Numbered from the stretch's first letter, positions 1 through 8,608 are shown. The stretch is DNA of 64,000 nucleotides from Hyphomonadaceae bacterium (GCA_019636095.1 JAHBYF010000004.1:164501-228500); one strand, 5' to 3'. Notes: generated by a model not told the origin, from the letters alone. Program-made: numbers and translations.

Positions 1-246
1 CGCGTCAAATTGGGTTTGAGTTAGCGCCTGGGTAACCAGTGTGTTCACGAGGGTCTCGTAGGACGCGAGATCTTGGCAGAGCAAATCGCGCGCATCGTTC
101 TCGTTAACCGCTTCGCCCGGCTCAGTGGCGCGAACGTGACTATGGCCAACGACCCAACCGCCTGTCGGCAACTGTTTCGGTTCGGCCTGAAAGCCTTCAA
201 ACTCCTGGATAAGAGCGAGGCCGCTGGCGGAAAGAGCGTTCGACAT
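1..246 (-). CDS. GH24 lysozyme-like muramidase, N-terminal part only
   Basis: Read directly on the minus strand: an ATG at 246 opens 82 codons that run off the left edge, so only the N-terminus is visible. The protein starts MSNALSASGLALIQEFEGF, followed by LPTGGWVVGHSH and, near residues 50-60, an acidic NENDARDLLCQDL stretch. This is the layout of T4-type (GH24) muramidases, and closer still to the muramidase domain of SpmX-type polar scaffold proteins of Caulobacterales (LP-x-G-x-W-x-x-G-x-x-H and a DA-x-x-LL-x-x-DL helix). The Glu of EFEGF matches the catalytic Glu. The position equivalent to the T4 catalytic Asp appears not to be Asp, as in LPxG-type relatives. AAGG lies upstream of the ATG. 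Whether a C-terminal membrane anchor exists cannot be seen. Domain call is good; the SpmX link is inference. Confidence 0.8.
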   Translation of the reverse strand, partial: MSNALSASGLALIQEFEGFQAEPKQLPTGGWVVGHSHVRATEPGEAVNENDARDLLCQDLASYETLVNTLVTQALTQTQFDA

Positions 247-389
247 GAGACTTGCCTTCGAAAATTTCGTGCTGCCGTCCCGTTTCGGTGCTGGTGGACT
301 GGCAGCTTTCCCTTTTCAGGCAAGTCAGGCGCCAAATGGCGCGCGTTCGAGGTGAATTCGCGTTAGTCATGAACGCGCACGGCGCGTGC

Positions 390-1778
390 TCAGCTCAGCA
401 GGATCAGCGTGGCCAGGCCGAGGAAGGCCATAAATCCCACGATGTCAGTCACGAAAGTGACAAACACCGAGGACGACACGGCGGGGTCAGCGCCGAAACG
501 GCGGAGCGTCAAAGGCACAAGAATCCCGGCCAGCCCTGCGCAAGCAAAGTTGATCAGGATGGCGATGGCGATGGCAGCCGACAGAAGCGGCAAGTTAAAC
601 CAGACAAGCACTACAACTGCGAGAACCACCGCAAAGATAAGGCCGTTCGACATGGCCGTCATCGCTTCACGCAAAATGTAGCGCGGCGCGTTGCTCTCAG
701 TGAGATCGCGCGCGGCGATGGCGCGCACCGCGACGGCAAGCGCCTGGGTGCCGGCGTTTCCACCCATGGACGCAACGATCGGCATCAGCACCGCGAGCGC
801 AATCAACTTGTTGATGGAGCCCTCAAAGTTCGAGATGACCCACGATGCGATTATGGCAGTGCCCAGATTCACCAATAGCCAAGGCGCGCGGGCGCGTACC
901 GACTTGAAGACAGAGTCAGTTTGGGCGGCTTCGCTAACACCGGCGAGTTTGAGCAAGTCTTCTTCCGACTCTTCGGTGATAACGTCGACAATATCGTCAA
1001 CGGTGACCATGCCTTTGATGCGACCGGCTTCGTCAACCACCGGCGCCGAAGCCATGTGATACTTCTGGAAGGTCTGCGCCATTTCTTCCTGATCCATCTC
1101 AGGGCGGATAAGGATAAGTGGCGTGCGCATGATGGTGACCAGCGGCGTTTCGCGCCGGGCGCGGAGCAAACTTGAGACGCGTACCGCCCCGATTGGGCGC
1201 ATCAGAGCATCGACGACATAGATTTCAAAAAACTCGTCCGGCAATTCCGCGGAATCTTCACGCATGCGGTCGATCACATCACCGACCGTGTCCCCTTCGG
1301 GCGCGGCGACGTATTCGCGCTGCATGAGACGGCCAGCCGTCTCTTCTTCGAACGACAACGCTTCTTCGACCGCGAGACGGGTGTCTTCGTCAGCGGCGGC
1401 GAGAACCTTGCCGAGCTGCTTTTCATCGATGTCGGCGGCGACAGCGGCAGCGTCATCGGTGTCGAGCTGTCCGAGCGCGCGACCGACATAATCGGCCGGC
1501 AATTCAGGCAGGATTTCTTCGCGGCGCTCCCAAGAGAGATTCGCAAGAAATTCCGGCGGCAGGTAGCGCCCTGCCATCCTGGCGATGGTAAGCGCAGTTT
1601 CGAGCGGGACATGCTCGATGACATCGGCGATGTCCGCGGGATCAAGGTTGGCGAGCGACCGCCGCAGCGCCGGGCCGTCGTGATCACCGGCCGCGGCGAT
1701 CACGCCAACGATGAATTGGGCGTCCTCAGATGGCGCGCTGCGCACCTGCTCGGCCGCCGGTTCGTTTTCGATGCTCAT
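390..1778 (-). CDS. mgtE: MgtE-family magnesium transporter
   Basis: Inner-membrane Mg2+ channel/transporter of 462 residues, the usual MgtE length. Domain order is typical: MgtE N-terminal helical domain (about 30-140), a pair of CBS domains (about 140-265) that sense cytosolic Mg2+, then a five-helix membrane domain from residue 300 to the end. The membrane part carries the conserved segment MPIVASMGGNAGTQAL (332-347) and TFVTDIVGF (441-449), whose Asp is the Mg-binding residue of the pore in the family. The frame is open further upstream to a TTG at 1850, but that extension is unlike the family, so the ATG at 1778 (MSIENEP) is preferred. No strong Shine-Dalgarno is visible. It is transcribed alone, divergently from the broken gene at 1930. 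Confidence 0.95.
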   Translation of the reverse strand: MSIENEPAAEQVRSAPSEDAQFIVGVIAAAGDHDGPALRRSLANLDPADIADVIEHVPLETALTIARMAGRYLPPEFLANLSWERREEILPELPADYVGRALGQLDTDDAAAVAADIDEKQLGKVLAAADEDTRLAVEEALSFEEETAGRLMQREYVAAPEGDTVGDVIDRMREDSAELPDEFFEIYVVDALMRPIGAVRVSSLLRARRETPLVTIMRTPLILIRPEMDQEEMAQTFQKYHMASAPVVDEAGRIKGMVTVDDIVDVITEESEEDLLKLAGVSEAAQTDSVFKSVRARAPWLLVNLGTAIIASWVISNFEGSINKLIALAVLMPIVASMGGNAGTQALAVAVRAIAARDLTESNAPRYILREAMTAMSNGLIFAVVLAVVVLVWFNLPLLSAAIAIAILINFACAGLAGILVPLTLRRFGADPAVSSSVFVTFVTDIVGFMAFLGLATLILLS

Positions 1779-1929
1779 CGGCGGGCTTTGGCTCGGAGGT
1801 GAATAGGATGGGTTCGCGCCCGCTAAACGCCGCGTTGCCCGCCACGTCAACCCCGGACATCAACTCGGCGCTGGGAAATTCCGCCTTCTATTGCATGTAT
1901 GAAGACTCGAACTCAGAACGAGTTACGCC

Positions 1930-2203
1930 ATGAAGGTCCTGATCGCCGCTCCCGCCGCCTGGCTCATGTTCGCTACGCCAGGATGGGCGCAGGACTGACG
2001 AACTCGGCGCGCACCATCACGGGCCGGTCGAGGACGCGGCGCGGTTGAGCGCCGGCGCGATCCGCGATTGGCGCATCAACGAACATGCTGTTTTCGGCGT
2101 AGGGGCGCTCGTGCAACAACATTTCGCGTCCGATGCTCTGGAGCCGCTTTATGGCGGGGATCCGCAAGGCGCGATTGGCTTCGTTCGTCTAAAGATCGGC
2201 TGA
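1930..2203 (+). pseudogene. Broken secreted/outer-membrane-like protein (signal peptide plus C-terminal remnant)
   Basis: An ATG at 1930 encodes a clean signal peptide (MKVLIAAPAAWLMFATPGWAQ) but hits TGA at 1996-1998. Shifting one frame at 1993-1997, the sequence stays open to TGA at 2201-2203 and encodes about 69 residues: a His-rich start (GAHHHG), then alternating hydrophobic stretches ending GAIGFVRLKIG, which looks like the last strands of a beta-barrel. The two pieces differ by one frame, and a barrel would need far more sequence between them. The simplest reading is a gene that lost most of its middle and its frame. A single-base assembly error alone would give only a ~90-residue protein. 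Family not identified; the barrel suggestion is inference. Confidence 0.5.
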
Positions 2204-2280
2204 CTCGCAAGAAGTCTCACGACTTTGTCGGGAGGGGTCCGTTTGGGTCGTCCTTGGGGCAGAAGCCGGGAGACATTTCA

Positions 2281-2676
2281 ATGAACGCTAGTGCATCTGT
2301 TTGGGTCGGGCGTGTGCTGAGCGGCCTGTTCGTGCTGTTCATGCTCGGCGCATCCGCCGCGCCGAAGCTGATGGGGATGCCGATCGCCGATCAGATCATG
2401 CACGATCTCGGATGGCCGCCCGGGTATGTGCTCGGCATCGGCATTCTCGAACTGACGCTGACCTTGCTCTACATCTATCGGCCAACAAGCGTGTTTGCGG
2501 CCGTGTTGTTTATGGGATTGTTTGGCGGCGCGATGGCGACGCACATGCGCGCAGAAAGCCCGCTCTTTAGCCACACGCTCTTTGGAATCTATCTCGGGAT
2601 CATGATGTGGGGCGGGCTGTGGCTCCGCGACGAGAAGCTGCGGACGCTGTTCCCGTGGCGGCACAAGGACAGCTGA
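2281..2676 (+). CDS. DoxX-like small membrane protein
   Basis: A 131-residue protein with four predicted membrane helices (about 8-25, 47-63, 70-90, 100-118). The pattern VLSGLFVLFMLGASAAPKLMG at the N-terminus, PPGYVLGIGILEL in the middle and an ATHMRAESPL segment before the last helix is typical of DoxX-like (DoxX_2) proteins. Their biochemical role is generally unknown. The ATG at 2281 is chosen over upstream in-frame starts because GGGAGA precedes it by about nine bases and because family members begin just before the first helix. It stands alone between the broken gene at 1930 and the minus-strand tRNA. Confidence 0.85.
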   Translation: MNASASVWVGRVLSGLFVLFMLGASAAPKLMGMPIADQIMHDLGWPPGYVLGIGILELTLTLLYIYRPTSVFAAVLFMGLFGGAMATHMRAESPLFSHTLFGIYLGIMMWGGLWLRDEKLRTLFPWRHKDS

Positions 2677-2753
2677 GCGCGTCATGCAAAACAAGCTGCG
2701 ACCGAGTTTGGCGCTTGGGTGCGCAACCCTCACTCCGCTGCGGGAGCAAAGGC

Positions 2754-2838
2754 TGGTGCGCTCGAGAGGACTCGAACCTCCACGATGTTACTCGCTGCCA
2801 CCTCAAGGCAGTGCGTCTACCAGTTCCGCCACGAGCGC
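2754..2838 (-). tRNA. tRNA-Leu (GAG anticodon)
   Basis: On the minus strand the acceptor GCGCTCG at 2838-2832 pairs with CGAGCGC at 2764-2758. The D-arm contains TGGCGGAACTGGTAGACGC, the anticodon stem CTGCC/GGCAG encloses loop TTGAGGT (anticodon GAG, reading CUC), there is a long variable arm as expected for leucine, and the T-loop reads GGTTCGAGTCC. Discriminator A and CCA are genome-encoded (2757-2754). All arms pair without mismatch. Confidence 0.97.
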
Positions 2839-2877
2839 ATTCAGGCGCGGGGGGTTACCAGAGCCGCCCCCAATGAA

Positions 2878-2905
2878 CAAGGCCCAGGGTCGCCCCTGGG
2901 CCTTG
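2878..2905 (-). terminator. Perfect 12-bp hairpin, likely terminator for the gene at 2929-3414
   Basis: Arms CAAGGCCCAGGG (2878-2889) and CCCTGGGCCTTG (2894-2905) pair perfectly around a 4-base loop. It lies 23 bases past the stop of the minus-strand secreted-protein gene and before the tRNA. The T-run on the minus-strand side is poor, so termination efficiency is uncertain. Confidence 0.6.
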
Positions 2906-2928
2906 AGGATCAAATTTCAGCCTGAAGC

Positions 2929-3414
2929 CTAGTGACTAACGATCTCGGAGATCGAGAGCGTCGCCGGGGCGTAACCACCGTTGTAGGTGCCGACCCAGAT
3001 GTCGTAGAGGCCAGACTGCGGATTATCGATGCGCATACCCGGGTTCAGACCGTTAAAGCCGCCATCGTCCTCGCATAGCCATTGGCCACTCGGCGTGTGA
3101 ACCACCAAGGTCGTGTCAGCTTGCGAATCGGCGGAGATGACGAGCGGCAGACCGCTGTTGCCAGCTTGCCAGTAGAGATCAAAGTCCGGCGCATTGGCAA
3201 TAAAGCCAGGGCAAGCATTGCCAAGCGCCGCGCGGGCGTTGACTTCGCCGCCCGCGGTCATTTGGATGTTGTGCGGGTCGGGTTGGAAACCGGACCTCAG
3301 CTGGACCGACCCATAGGTCGGATTTGCTTGCCAATTTTGTGCGGAGGCCGCGCCAACGCTGAAAACGAAAGCAGCGCCCGCGACAGCGGCGAAAATGCTA
3401 GATTTGATGGTCAT
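2929..3414 (-). CDS. Secreted protein of unknown function
   Basis: 161 residues with a clear Sec signal peptide (cleavage after GAASAQ, residue 26). The mature part carries two cysteines (near residues 68 and 114) that could form a disulfide, the motif LCEDDGGFNGLNPG and an ending of the form SGLYDIWVGTYNGGYAPATLS. That pattern resembles small beta-sandwich domains like the bacterial pre-peptidase C-terminal fold, often mis-annotated as peptidase S1. No catalytic triad is visible, so it is more likely a periplasmic or secreted beta-sandwich than an enzyme. Single gene, followed by a hairpin terminator and then tRNA-Leu. Confidence 0.85.
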   Translation of the reverse strand: MTIKSSIFAAVAGAAFVFSVGAASAQNWQANPTYGSVQLRSGFQPDPHNIQMTAGGEVNARAALGNACPGFIANAPDFDLYWQAGNSGLPLVISADSQADTTLVVHTPSGQWLCEDDGGFNGLNPGMRIDNPQSGLYDIWVGTYNGGYAPATLSISEIVSH

Positions 3415-3532
3415 GAACTTCCCCGTCGGTGGCGCGCCGGGCTCTGGCGCGCGGTAGCAATTTGGCGTCCCACGCCTGAGCCCAACATGAACGAGCGGGA
3501 AAGATTTCGTCTAGCCCAAAAAGAATATTTGC

Positions 3533-3790
3533 CTAGGCTGCCGCATTGAATTCATGGACGTCGGCAGGCTCAGTCACCGTGATGCAGAGGCGATCGCCCT
3601 GGATGGTTATCTCGCCGCGCGCGATCGGGTGGCCGGAGGCCAGAATCCAGAGCTCGTCGCTCTCCTTGGTGTCCAGCGGGATGACTGCCCCGCGGCCCAT
3701 CCGGAGAAGCTGTTGCATCGGCATTGAACAGCGGCCAAGGACAACCGACAGTTCGATATCGACATGATGGACTTGGCTTTTACCGGACAC
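3533..3790 (-). CDS. fliN: FliN/FliM C-terminal (SpoA domain) flagellar switch-type protein
   Basis: An 85-residue protein consisting essentially of one SpoA/FliN domain: VDIELSVVLGRCSMPMQQLL, RMGRGAVIPLD, then PIARGEITIQGDRLCITVTE. This matches FliN, which sits with FliM and FliG in the cytoplasmic C-ring switch of the flagellar motor. Classical FliN is longer (about 100-140 residues with an N-terminal extension), so this is a minimal form. No other flagellar gene lies nearby; the neighbours are a secreted protein and lipB. It could be the cell's real FliN encoded away from the flagellar cluster, or a domain-only paralogue. Family call is firm, the exact role less so. Confidence 0.8.
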   Translation of the reverse strand: MSGKSQVHHVDIELSVVLGRCSMPMQQLLRMGRGAVIPLDTKESDELWILASGHPIARGEITIQGDRLCITVTEPADVHEFNAAA

Positions 3791-3851
3791 GCGACGACCC
3801 CATTTGATTCTGCTCTAGTCGACCCTGAAAGGGTTGCGGGCGCGTGAACGA

Positions 3852-4517
3852 ATGATCGGCTGGGCTATTTCTCCAGGGCTGGTTGAGTACGAAGCGGCAG
3901 TTGCAGCCATGGAAGCGCACGCGGCGAAGATCGCCGCTGGCGAGGCCGGCGAGCTTGTTTGGCTCCTGGAACATCCTCCCCTCTACACCGCAGGCGTCAG
4001 CGCCAAGGAGCAGGACCTGCTTGCGCCCGACCGGTTCCCGGTATTCCGGACCGGACGGGGCGGCCAATTCACCTATCACGGACCAGGCCAACGCGTGGCC
4101 TACGTCATGTTGGACCTGCGTGAACGCGGGCGCGACGTCACCAAGTTCGTGAAGGATCTTGAGACCTGGATTATCGGCGCACTCGCCGACTTCAACGTGA
4201 AGGGCGAAATTCGCGAAGGGCGCGTTGGCGTCTGGGTCGAGCGCAAAGGGCCGGGCTGGGCGAGAGAAGATAAAATCGCCGCCATCGGCGTGCGCTTGCG
4301 CAAGTGGGTGAGCTTTCACGGCATTGCATTCAATGTGGAGCCGGACTTGGAACATTTTTCCGGCATCACACCATGCGGAATTTCTGCGCCGCAATTTGGC
4401 GTCACAAGCTTGGTTGATCTTGGACTGCCGGTGACATTGACGGATGCAGATGCGGCGCTGCGCGCTTCGTTTGAACGGATTTTCGGCGCAACGGAACCGA
4501 CGCCGCCTCTAGCTTGA
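3852..4517 (+). CDS. lipB: Octanoyl-[ACP]:protein N-octanoyltransferase (lipoyl transferase B)
   Basis: LipB moves octanoate from acyl carrier protein to lipoyl domains of 2-oxoacid dehydrogenases and glycine cleavage H protein, the first step of lipoate synthesis. The 221-residue product has the conserved blocks: [12 protein letters not shown] (69-80), [18 protein letters not shown] with the catalytic Lys141, and GITPCGI with the catalytic Cys175. The frame is open to a TTG at 3834, but the ATG at 3852 starts the protein where family members start. It is divergent from the FliN-type gene at 3790, and only 61 bases separate the two starts. The second enzyme, LipA, is not in the window. Confidence 0.95.
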   Translation: MIGWAISPGLVEYEAAVAAMEAHAAKIAAGEAGELVWLLEHPPLYTAGVSAKEQDLLAPDRFPVFRTGRGGQFTYHGPGQRVAYVMLDLRERGRDVTKFVKDLETWIIGALADFNVKGEIREGRVGVWVERKGPGWAREDKIAAIGVRLRKWVSFHGIAFNVEPDLEHFSGITPCGISAPQFGVTSLVDLGLPVTLTDADAALRASFERIFGATEPTPPLA

Positions 4518-4617
4518 CCGTACCGCGCATCAAGCGACAGTCGGCCTAGATCGCCTGTGCTAATTGCATCTGCGCGCCGCGTTCGCGACATCTCCCTCAG
4601 AGACGACGGAGAGAGAG

Positions 4618-4767
4618 ATGAAAGCGCCCGCCGATAGAACCGCCAAGCGCATCAGCGTGCAGGAGTGGTTTGCGCGCTACGAAGCGCTCGATCTTCTCAA
4701 GCGCACCCAGCAGCCGGTTGAGCCGCTGATGCGCACTCCCGCGGATCGCACGGCGGTTCGCGCCTAG
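4618..4767 (+). CDS. Small protein of unknown function
   Basis: A 49-residue, basic, probably cytoplasmic protein starting MKAPADRTAKRISVQEW. GGAGAGAGAG lies directly before the ATG and a strong intrinsic terminator starts 33 bases after the stop, so it looks like a self-contained transcription unit. An ADRTA motif occurs twice, near residues 5 and 42. No recognised domain. Real gene likely, function unknown. Confidence 0.55.
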   Translation: MKAPADRTAKRISVQEWFARYEALDLLKRTQQPVEPLMRTPADRTAVRA

Positions 4768-4800
4768 CAGATACTACCCCTCCTAGAGTGCAAGAACTTC

Positions 4801-4833
4801 AAAGGCGCGCCCCTCAAGCGCGCCTTTGTCTTT
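4801..4833 (+). terminator. Intrinsic terminator
   Basis: Stem AAAGGCGCGC (4801-4810) and GCGCGCCTTT (4818-4827), 7-base loop, followed by GTCTTT. It ends the small gene at 4618-4767. Confidence 0.8.
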
Positions 4834-5027
4834 GGGGGTCAGGCAGATAGGCGACAGGTCCGGTTGATGGTGACGCCACTAACCTTGGAAAAGGTTCAAC
4901 TTTTGCGGCTCCAGGGCGGCGCTGAGGCGGCGCACTGAACTTTTCGACGGGCAGTTGCGTCCAAAGCAGCACGAAACCGCATCTGTGTCGGCAATGGGGC
5001 AAAGCCCTGGCTATGGAGCTGACTGAC

Positions 5028-5429
5028 ATGGATGAAGGCATCTTTGTTGTTTTCACATTTTTCGGGTTTCTCGCGGCGATCATTCTGGTGCCGACACTGG
5101 CGCGCGAGCGCACCAAGCGTTCTGCGCATGATCTTGTCTCGCAGGCCATGTCGCGCGGGCAGCAACTCGATCCCACTCTTGTTCAACAACTGACCCAGAA
5201 CTTGCTGGAAGAGGGCAATCGCGCCCGCAAGAGCTTGGGCAACGCCGTTGTTTTGCTGGCACTGGCGGGCGGTTTCATCGCCGCTGGCTACGTGATGGAC
5301 GGCTTCGATCCAGGCGGCGACGCGCGCCACGGCATGTGGATCCCCGCTGTGATCCTGGGGTCCGTTGGCACAGCGTTCTTGCTGCTCTCGATCATCGACT
5401 ACGTCACCAAACGGCGTAACCCCGGCTAA
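5028..5429 (+). CDS. Small membrane protein (DUF6249-like)
   Basis: 133 residues from the ATG at 5028, chosen because GGAG lies nine bases upstream; an in-frame ATG at 5013 would add five residues. Topology: an N-terminal helix (about 4-23, VFTFFGFLAAIILVPTLA), a charged cytoplasmic stretch with a possible helical segment (DPTLVQQLTQNLLEEGNRARKS), then two helices (about 72-90 and 106-124) ending in a basic tail TKRRNPG. This layout resembles DUF6249 membrane proteins. No catalytic motif. Followed directly by a strong terminator, so monocistronic. Confidence 0.75.
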   Translation: MDEGIFVVFTFFGFLAAIILVPTLARERTKRSAHDLVSQAMSRGQQLDPTLVQQLTQNLLEEGNRARKSLGNAVVLLALAGGFIAAGYVMDGFDPGGDARHGMWIPAVILGSVGTAFLLLSIIDYVTKRRNPG

Positions 5430-5451
5430 CTTCCGTGCTACTGCACACAGC

Positions 5452-5487
5452 GGCCAGAGGCGCCTCCCCGCCTCTGGCCTTTGCTTT
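5452..5487 (+). terminator. Intrinsic terminator
   Basis: Perfect 11-bp stem GGCCAGAGGCG (5452-5462) / CGCCTCTGGCC (5469-5479) with a 6-base loop, followed by TTTGCTTTT. It ends the membrane protein gene at 5028-5429. Confidence 0.88.
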
Positions 5488-5575
5488 TGGAGATCATCAA
5501 TTCTCCGCATTTTCGCGCTGTTCACGCCTTGGCGGGCGGATTTGATCGCCACGAGGTTAGGGCGCGGAGTGGCCT

Positions 5576-6730
5576 ATGGGCGGTTTGAAGGCATGGTTGG
5601 CAATCGCAGCGCTGGCGCTCGCCAGCGGCGGCGTTGCGCACGCCGATGCGCCTGGGGAGACGGCGCTGCAGCCAACCGCTTGGGTGCAAATCACCCCCGC
5701 TCCAGTGCGCCTCGATGGCCGGCTTTATGAGGCCACCTGCTCGCACGCGGCGGGCACAGATCCGGCATATCGCTTCTGGTTCCATCGCGGCACGTCCGAC
5801 GGACTGGTTATCTTCTTCGATGGCGGCGGCGCATGTTGGGACGACGTGACATGCGCCATCCCAAGGCGGCGTGAAGCCGAGCGAGACGACGACGGCTTCT
5901 ACAAAGCGGAACTGATCCCCGCGGACAATCCAAACCGTTTCAACGGCATTTTCGATCTCAACAATGCGCGCAATCCGGTGCGCGACTGGAGCTTTGTCTA
6001 CGTCCCGTATTGCACTGGCGACGTGCACTCCGGCTCGAACACCGCGCACTACACCGATCCTGACACCGGCGAGCCCTACACAATTGAGCATCGCGGCGCG
6101 GACAATTTCCGGGCGGTGCTTCAGTGGATGAAGGACAATCTCCGCCAACCCGCGCAAATCCTGGTGGCCGGATCGAGCGCCGGGGCCTACGGCGCGTCAA
6201 CGCACTATCCGCGCATTCGCGCAGCGTTTCCGCGCGGACGCGCCCTTATGATGGGCGACGCCGGCCAAGGCGTCATGACCCAAGCCTTTCTGGATCAACG
6301 CAACAGCAGTTGGCACATGATGTTGCCGCGCGAGATTGTCCCTCGGCGCCTTGCCATAACGCCAAACGTCGACATCGTGGCGCGTCTGGCTGCTCGTTAC
6401 CCGCACGACCGCTTTGCCCAATACACCACCGCGCACGACATCACGCAGTCGAGCTTCTATGCGCTTATGGGCGCTGAAAACGCCTGCGTCGCTTGGACCG
6501 ATGCGATGGTGACCGGACTGGCGGAGCGCCAGCACGCACCGAATTTCCGTTCCTACCTGGCGGCAGGCGAGATGCACTCAATCCTGCGGACGCCGCGCTT
6601 CTACACGGAGACGAGCGGCGGCGCGCCGCTGGCGGAATGGTTGGCCGACGCGCTTCGCCCGAACGCGACCGGCTGGGACAACCGCGCCTGCGAGAACTGC
6701 ATGGTCCGGCCAACGCGGTGTCTCTATTAG
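5576..6730 (+). CDS. Exported pectin-acetylesterase-family hydrolase
   Basis: 384 residues with a Sec signal peptide (cleavage after VAHADA, about residue 25). The mature protein has the features of the pectinacetylesterase/NOTUM family: IFFDGGGACWDD (oxyanion/N-terminal block, about 80-91), VYVPYCTGDVHSG (about 142-154), LVAGSSAGAYG with the nucleophile Ser (about 199), and a late GEMHSIL with the catalytic His. Paired cysteines near the C-terminus suggest disulfides. Known members remove acetyl or acyl groups from polysaccharides or proteins; the substrate here is unknown. GGAG precedes the ATG. It converges on the DUF885 gene with a shared TTAG stop overlap (6727-6730). Confidence 0.85.
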   Translation: MGGLKAWLAIAALALASGGVAHADAPGETALQPTAWVQITPAPVRLDGRLYEATCSHAAGTDPAYRFWFHRGTSDGLVIFFDGGGACWDDVTCAIPRRREAERDDDGFYKAELIPADNPNRFNGIFDLNNARNPVRDWSFVYVPYCTGDVHSGSNTAHYTDPDTGEPYTIEHRGADNFRAVLQWMKDNLRQPAQILVAGSSAGAYGASTHYPRIRAAFPRGRALMMGDAGQGVMTQAFLDQRNSSWHMMLPREIVPRRLAITPNVDIVARLAARYPHDRFAQYTTAHDITQSSFYALMGAENACVAWTDAMVTGLAERQHAPNFRSYLAAGEMHSILRTPRFYTETSGGAPLAEWLADALRPNATGWDNRACENCMVRPTRCLY

Positions 6731-8409
6731 AACACCGCCTGCGCTTCGCCGCCCATCATTTGTTGGCGCACCAGCGGGATGGGCGGCCCGCCATAGCTCA
6801 GGAACTGGTCGTGGAAATCGTGCCAGCCCTCTCGCCCCCCATGTGAGGCGGTCCAGTCTTCCCGCAGGCGGCGGATCATCAGCTTGCCAAGCGTGTAATT
6901 GAGATAGGCCGGATCATAGGTTCCACGCGCGGCTTGTTGGCGGGCGTTGCCCTCATCCTGGTAGCACTCATTCACGAACATCTGGCGCGATTGATCGACC
7001 GTCATGCGGCCGGTGTGCATGAGGATCGCCGAGAGGAAGCGGCAGTCGCGACGAAGCGCGTTCGAGATTTGGCCGACGTGGATTTCCGCATCGCCGTTTC
7101 CGAGACCAGCGTCCCACATCATTTCTTCGGTGTAGTGCGCCCAGCCCTCGGCATAGGCGTAACCTACAAAGACGCGACCGAACTGGTTCGGTGAGCGATT
7201 GGCGTGCAGGAAGTTGAGGAAGTGGCCGGGCCACACTTCGTGTGCAGAGACGAACAAGAGTTCCGCCTGACCTGGGACGAAGTCACGCTGCACTTGCACG
7301 GGCCAGCTCGGGTCCGGCGGCGCGATGTAATAGACCGACGGAAGGTTCGTCTCGTAGGGACCAGGAATTTCTATGTAGGCGAAGTTCTGGCGGCGGAACG
7401 GCGGCGCCTCGTCCACCTGCGCTTCCTCCGGTCCCGGAATGGTAACGAGGTTGTGGTCGATGATGAACTGACGCAGTCCAGCAAGCTGGGCGCGCGCGCC
7501 CTCAACCGAACCGCCTTCGGGCTTATGCGCGCCCATGCGGGCCATGCATTGTGGGATCGTTGCACCCGGTGCGAATTGCGTACACGCCTCGCGCATCGCC
7601 GCTTGATTGCGCGCAAGGTCCTCGCGGCCAATGCGTTCGATCTCTTCGAGCGGCAGATCGACCATTTCAGTATCACGCAGCATTTGCGAGAAGCGTTCGG
7701 CTCCAAGGGCGAAGTCGTTGGTGGCGTTAGGGCGCTGAGCTTCGACCCAGTCGGCCAGCTCGCGCATCGCAGCGGAAGCTGTGTTTGACGCCTCGGTGAG
7801 TTCGCCTTGCAACGCCGCGTCATTCACCTCCGCAAACGCCGCTTTGCCGTCACCCTGAAAATATTCCGCAAGACCGCCGAACGAAGCGCGGCCATAGTTC
7901 ACGAACGTCAACGGCATTGGCGTGCGTAGATTGGCGCGGATTTGCTGCGCAGCCGTCGGGATCGCACGGAGATATTGAATGTAGCCGCGCAGCCGGACAT
8001 CAGCCGCCGCGTAGGGGCGCGCAACGTACATGGAGGGGCCGAGAGCGCCCATGTAGTAGGCAGGGTTGGTGTGCGGCTGATCGGCCGTATCGAGCCAAAA
8101 CAATTGGCCGCGCGCGACAGCGACGAGATAGTCGCGCTGAAACGTCTGTTCTTGATTGAGACCGTGCATCGCTTCGGCCTGGGTGATCGAATCCCGCAGG
8201 AATGTCTTGGCGGCTGTGAGACCTTCCTCGCTCCAATCCGGCAAACGACCGTCGAACTCGTGACGGCCTTGCCCAGCCGCAAACGTCGGGTCGAGCTCGA
8301 AGGCGCGCTCGATAAAGTTGTTCTGGAAGTCCGCCCAACGCGTTCCGCTCTGGTTGCATCCAGCAAGCGCCAGCAATGCTGCGGCCGCGAGCACGAGAAA
8401 CTTGTTCAT
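6727..8409 (-). CDS. DUF885 lipoprotein, putative zinc carboxypeptidase-like enzyme
   Basis: 560 residues. The N-terminus is a lipoprotein signal with lipobox LAGC (Cys18), so it is membrane-anchored in the envelope. DUF885 proteins are alpha-helical metal-peptidase-like enzymes; the putative zinc site is HEVWPGH (390-396) with a second conserved segment YAEGWAHY (419-426, Glu421), both intact here. The chosen ATG at 8409 has GAGGGGG upstream; the longer frame to 8571 adds a non-conserved 54-residue stretch without signal-peptide character. Substrate unknown, probably peptides. Its stop overlaps that of the pectin-acetylesterase-like gene by four bases. Confidence 0.88.
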   Translation of the reverse strand: MNKFLVLAAAALLALAGCNQSGTRWADFQNNFIERAFELDPTFAAGQGRHEFDGRLPDWSEEGLTAAKTFLRDSITQAEAMHGLNQEQTFQRDYLVAVARGQLFWLDTADQPHTNPAYYMGALGPSMYVARPYAAADVRLRGYIQYLRAIPTAAQQIRANLRTPMPLTFVNYGRASFGGLAEYFQGDGKAAFAEVNDAALQGELTEASNTASAAMRELADWVEAQRPNATNDFALGAERFSQMLRDTEMVDLPLEEIERIGREDLARNQAAMREACTQFAPGATIPQCMARMGAHKPEGGSVEGARAQLAGLRQFIIDHNLVTIPGPEEAQVDEAPPFRRQNFAYIEIPGPYETNLPSVYYIAPPDPSWPVQVQRDFVPGQAELLFVSAHEVWPGHFLNFLHANRSPNQFGRVFVGYAYAEGWAHYTEEMMWDAGLGNGDAEIHVGQISNALRRDCRFLSAILMHTGRMTVDQSRQMFVNECYQDEGNARQQAARGTYDPAYLNYTLGKLMIRRLREDWTASHGGREGWHDFHDQFLSYGGPPIPLVRQQMMGGEAQAVF

Positions 8410-8608
8410 GGCAGCGATCCCCCTCACCGCCAAAACTGCCGCAAGTATGGACAATTCGCCACCACGAAATCGACCAAAGGCTTTCGCCGCGACAATCGTG
8501 ATGAAAAATTCGTGGTTCCGCGCATCGCCGTCGGTTTGCGTGACTCTGCGGCATCCAAACCATACACTCACTCGTCACCACTCGCCGCCGACAATGGGAG
8601 CAACGAGA

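Noticed and set aside
1808..1933. 41-codon plus-strand ORF starting just after GGAGGTGAATAGG
   Set aside because: It has a good ribosome-like sequence but no protein character, and lies in the mgtE promoter; chance match more likely.
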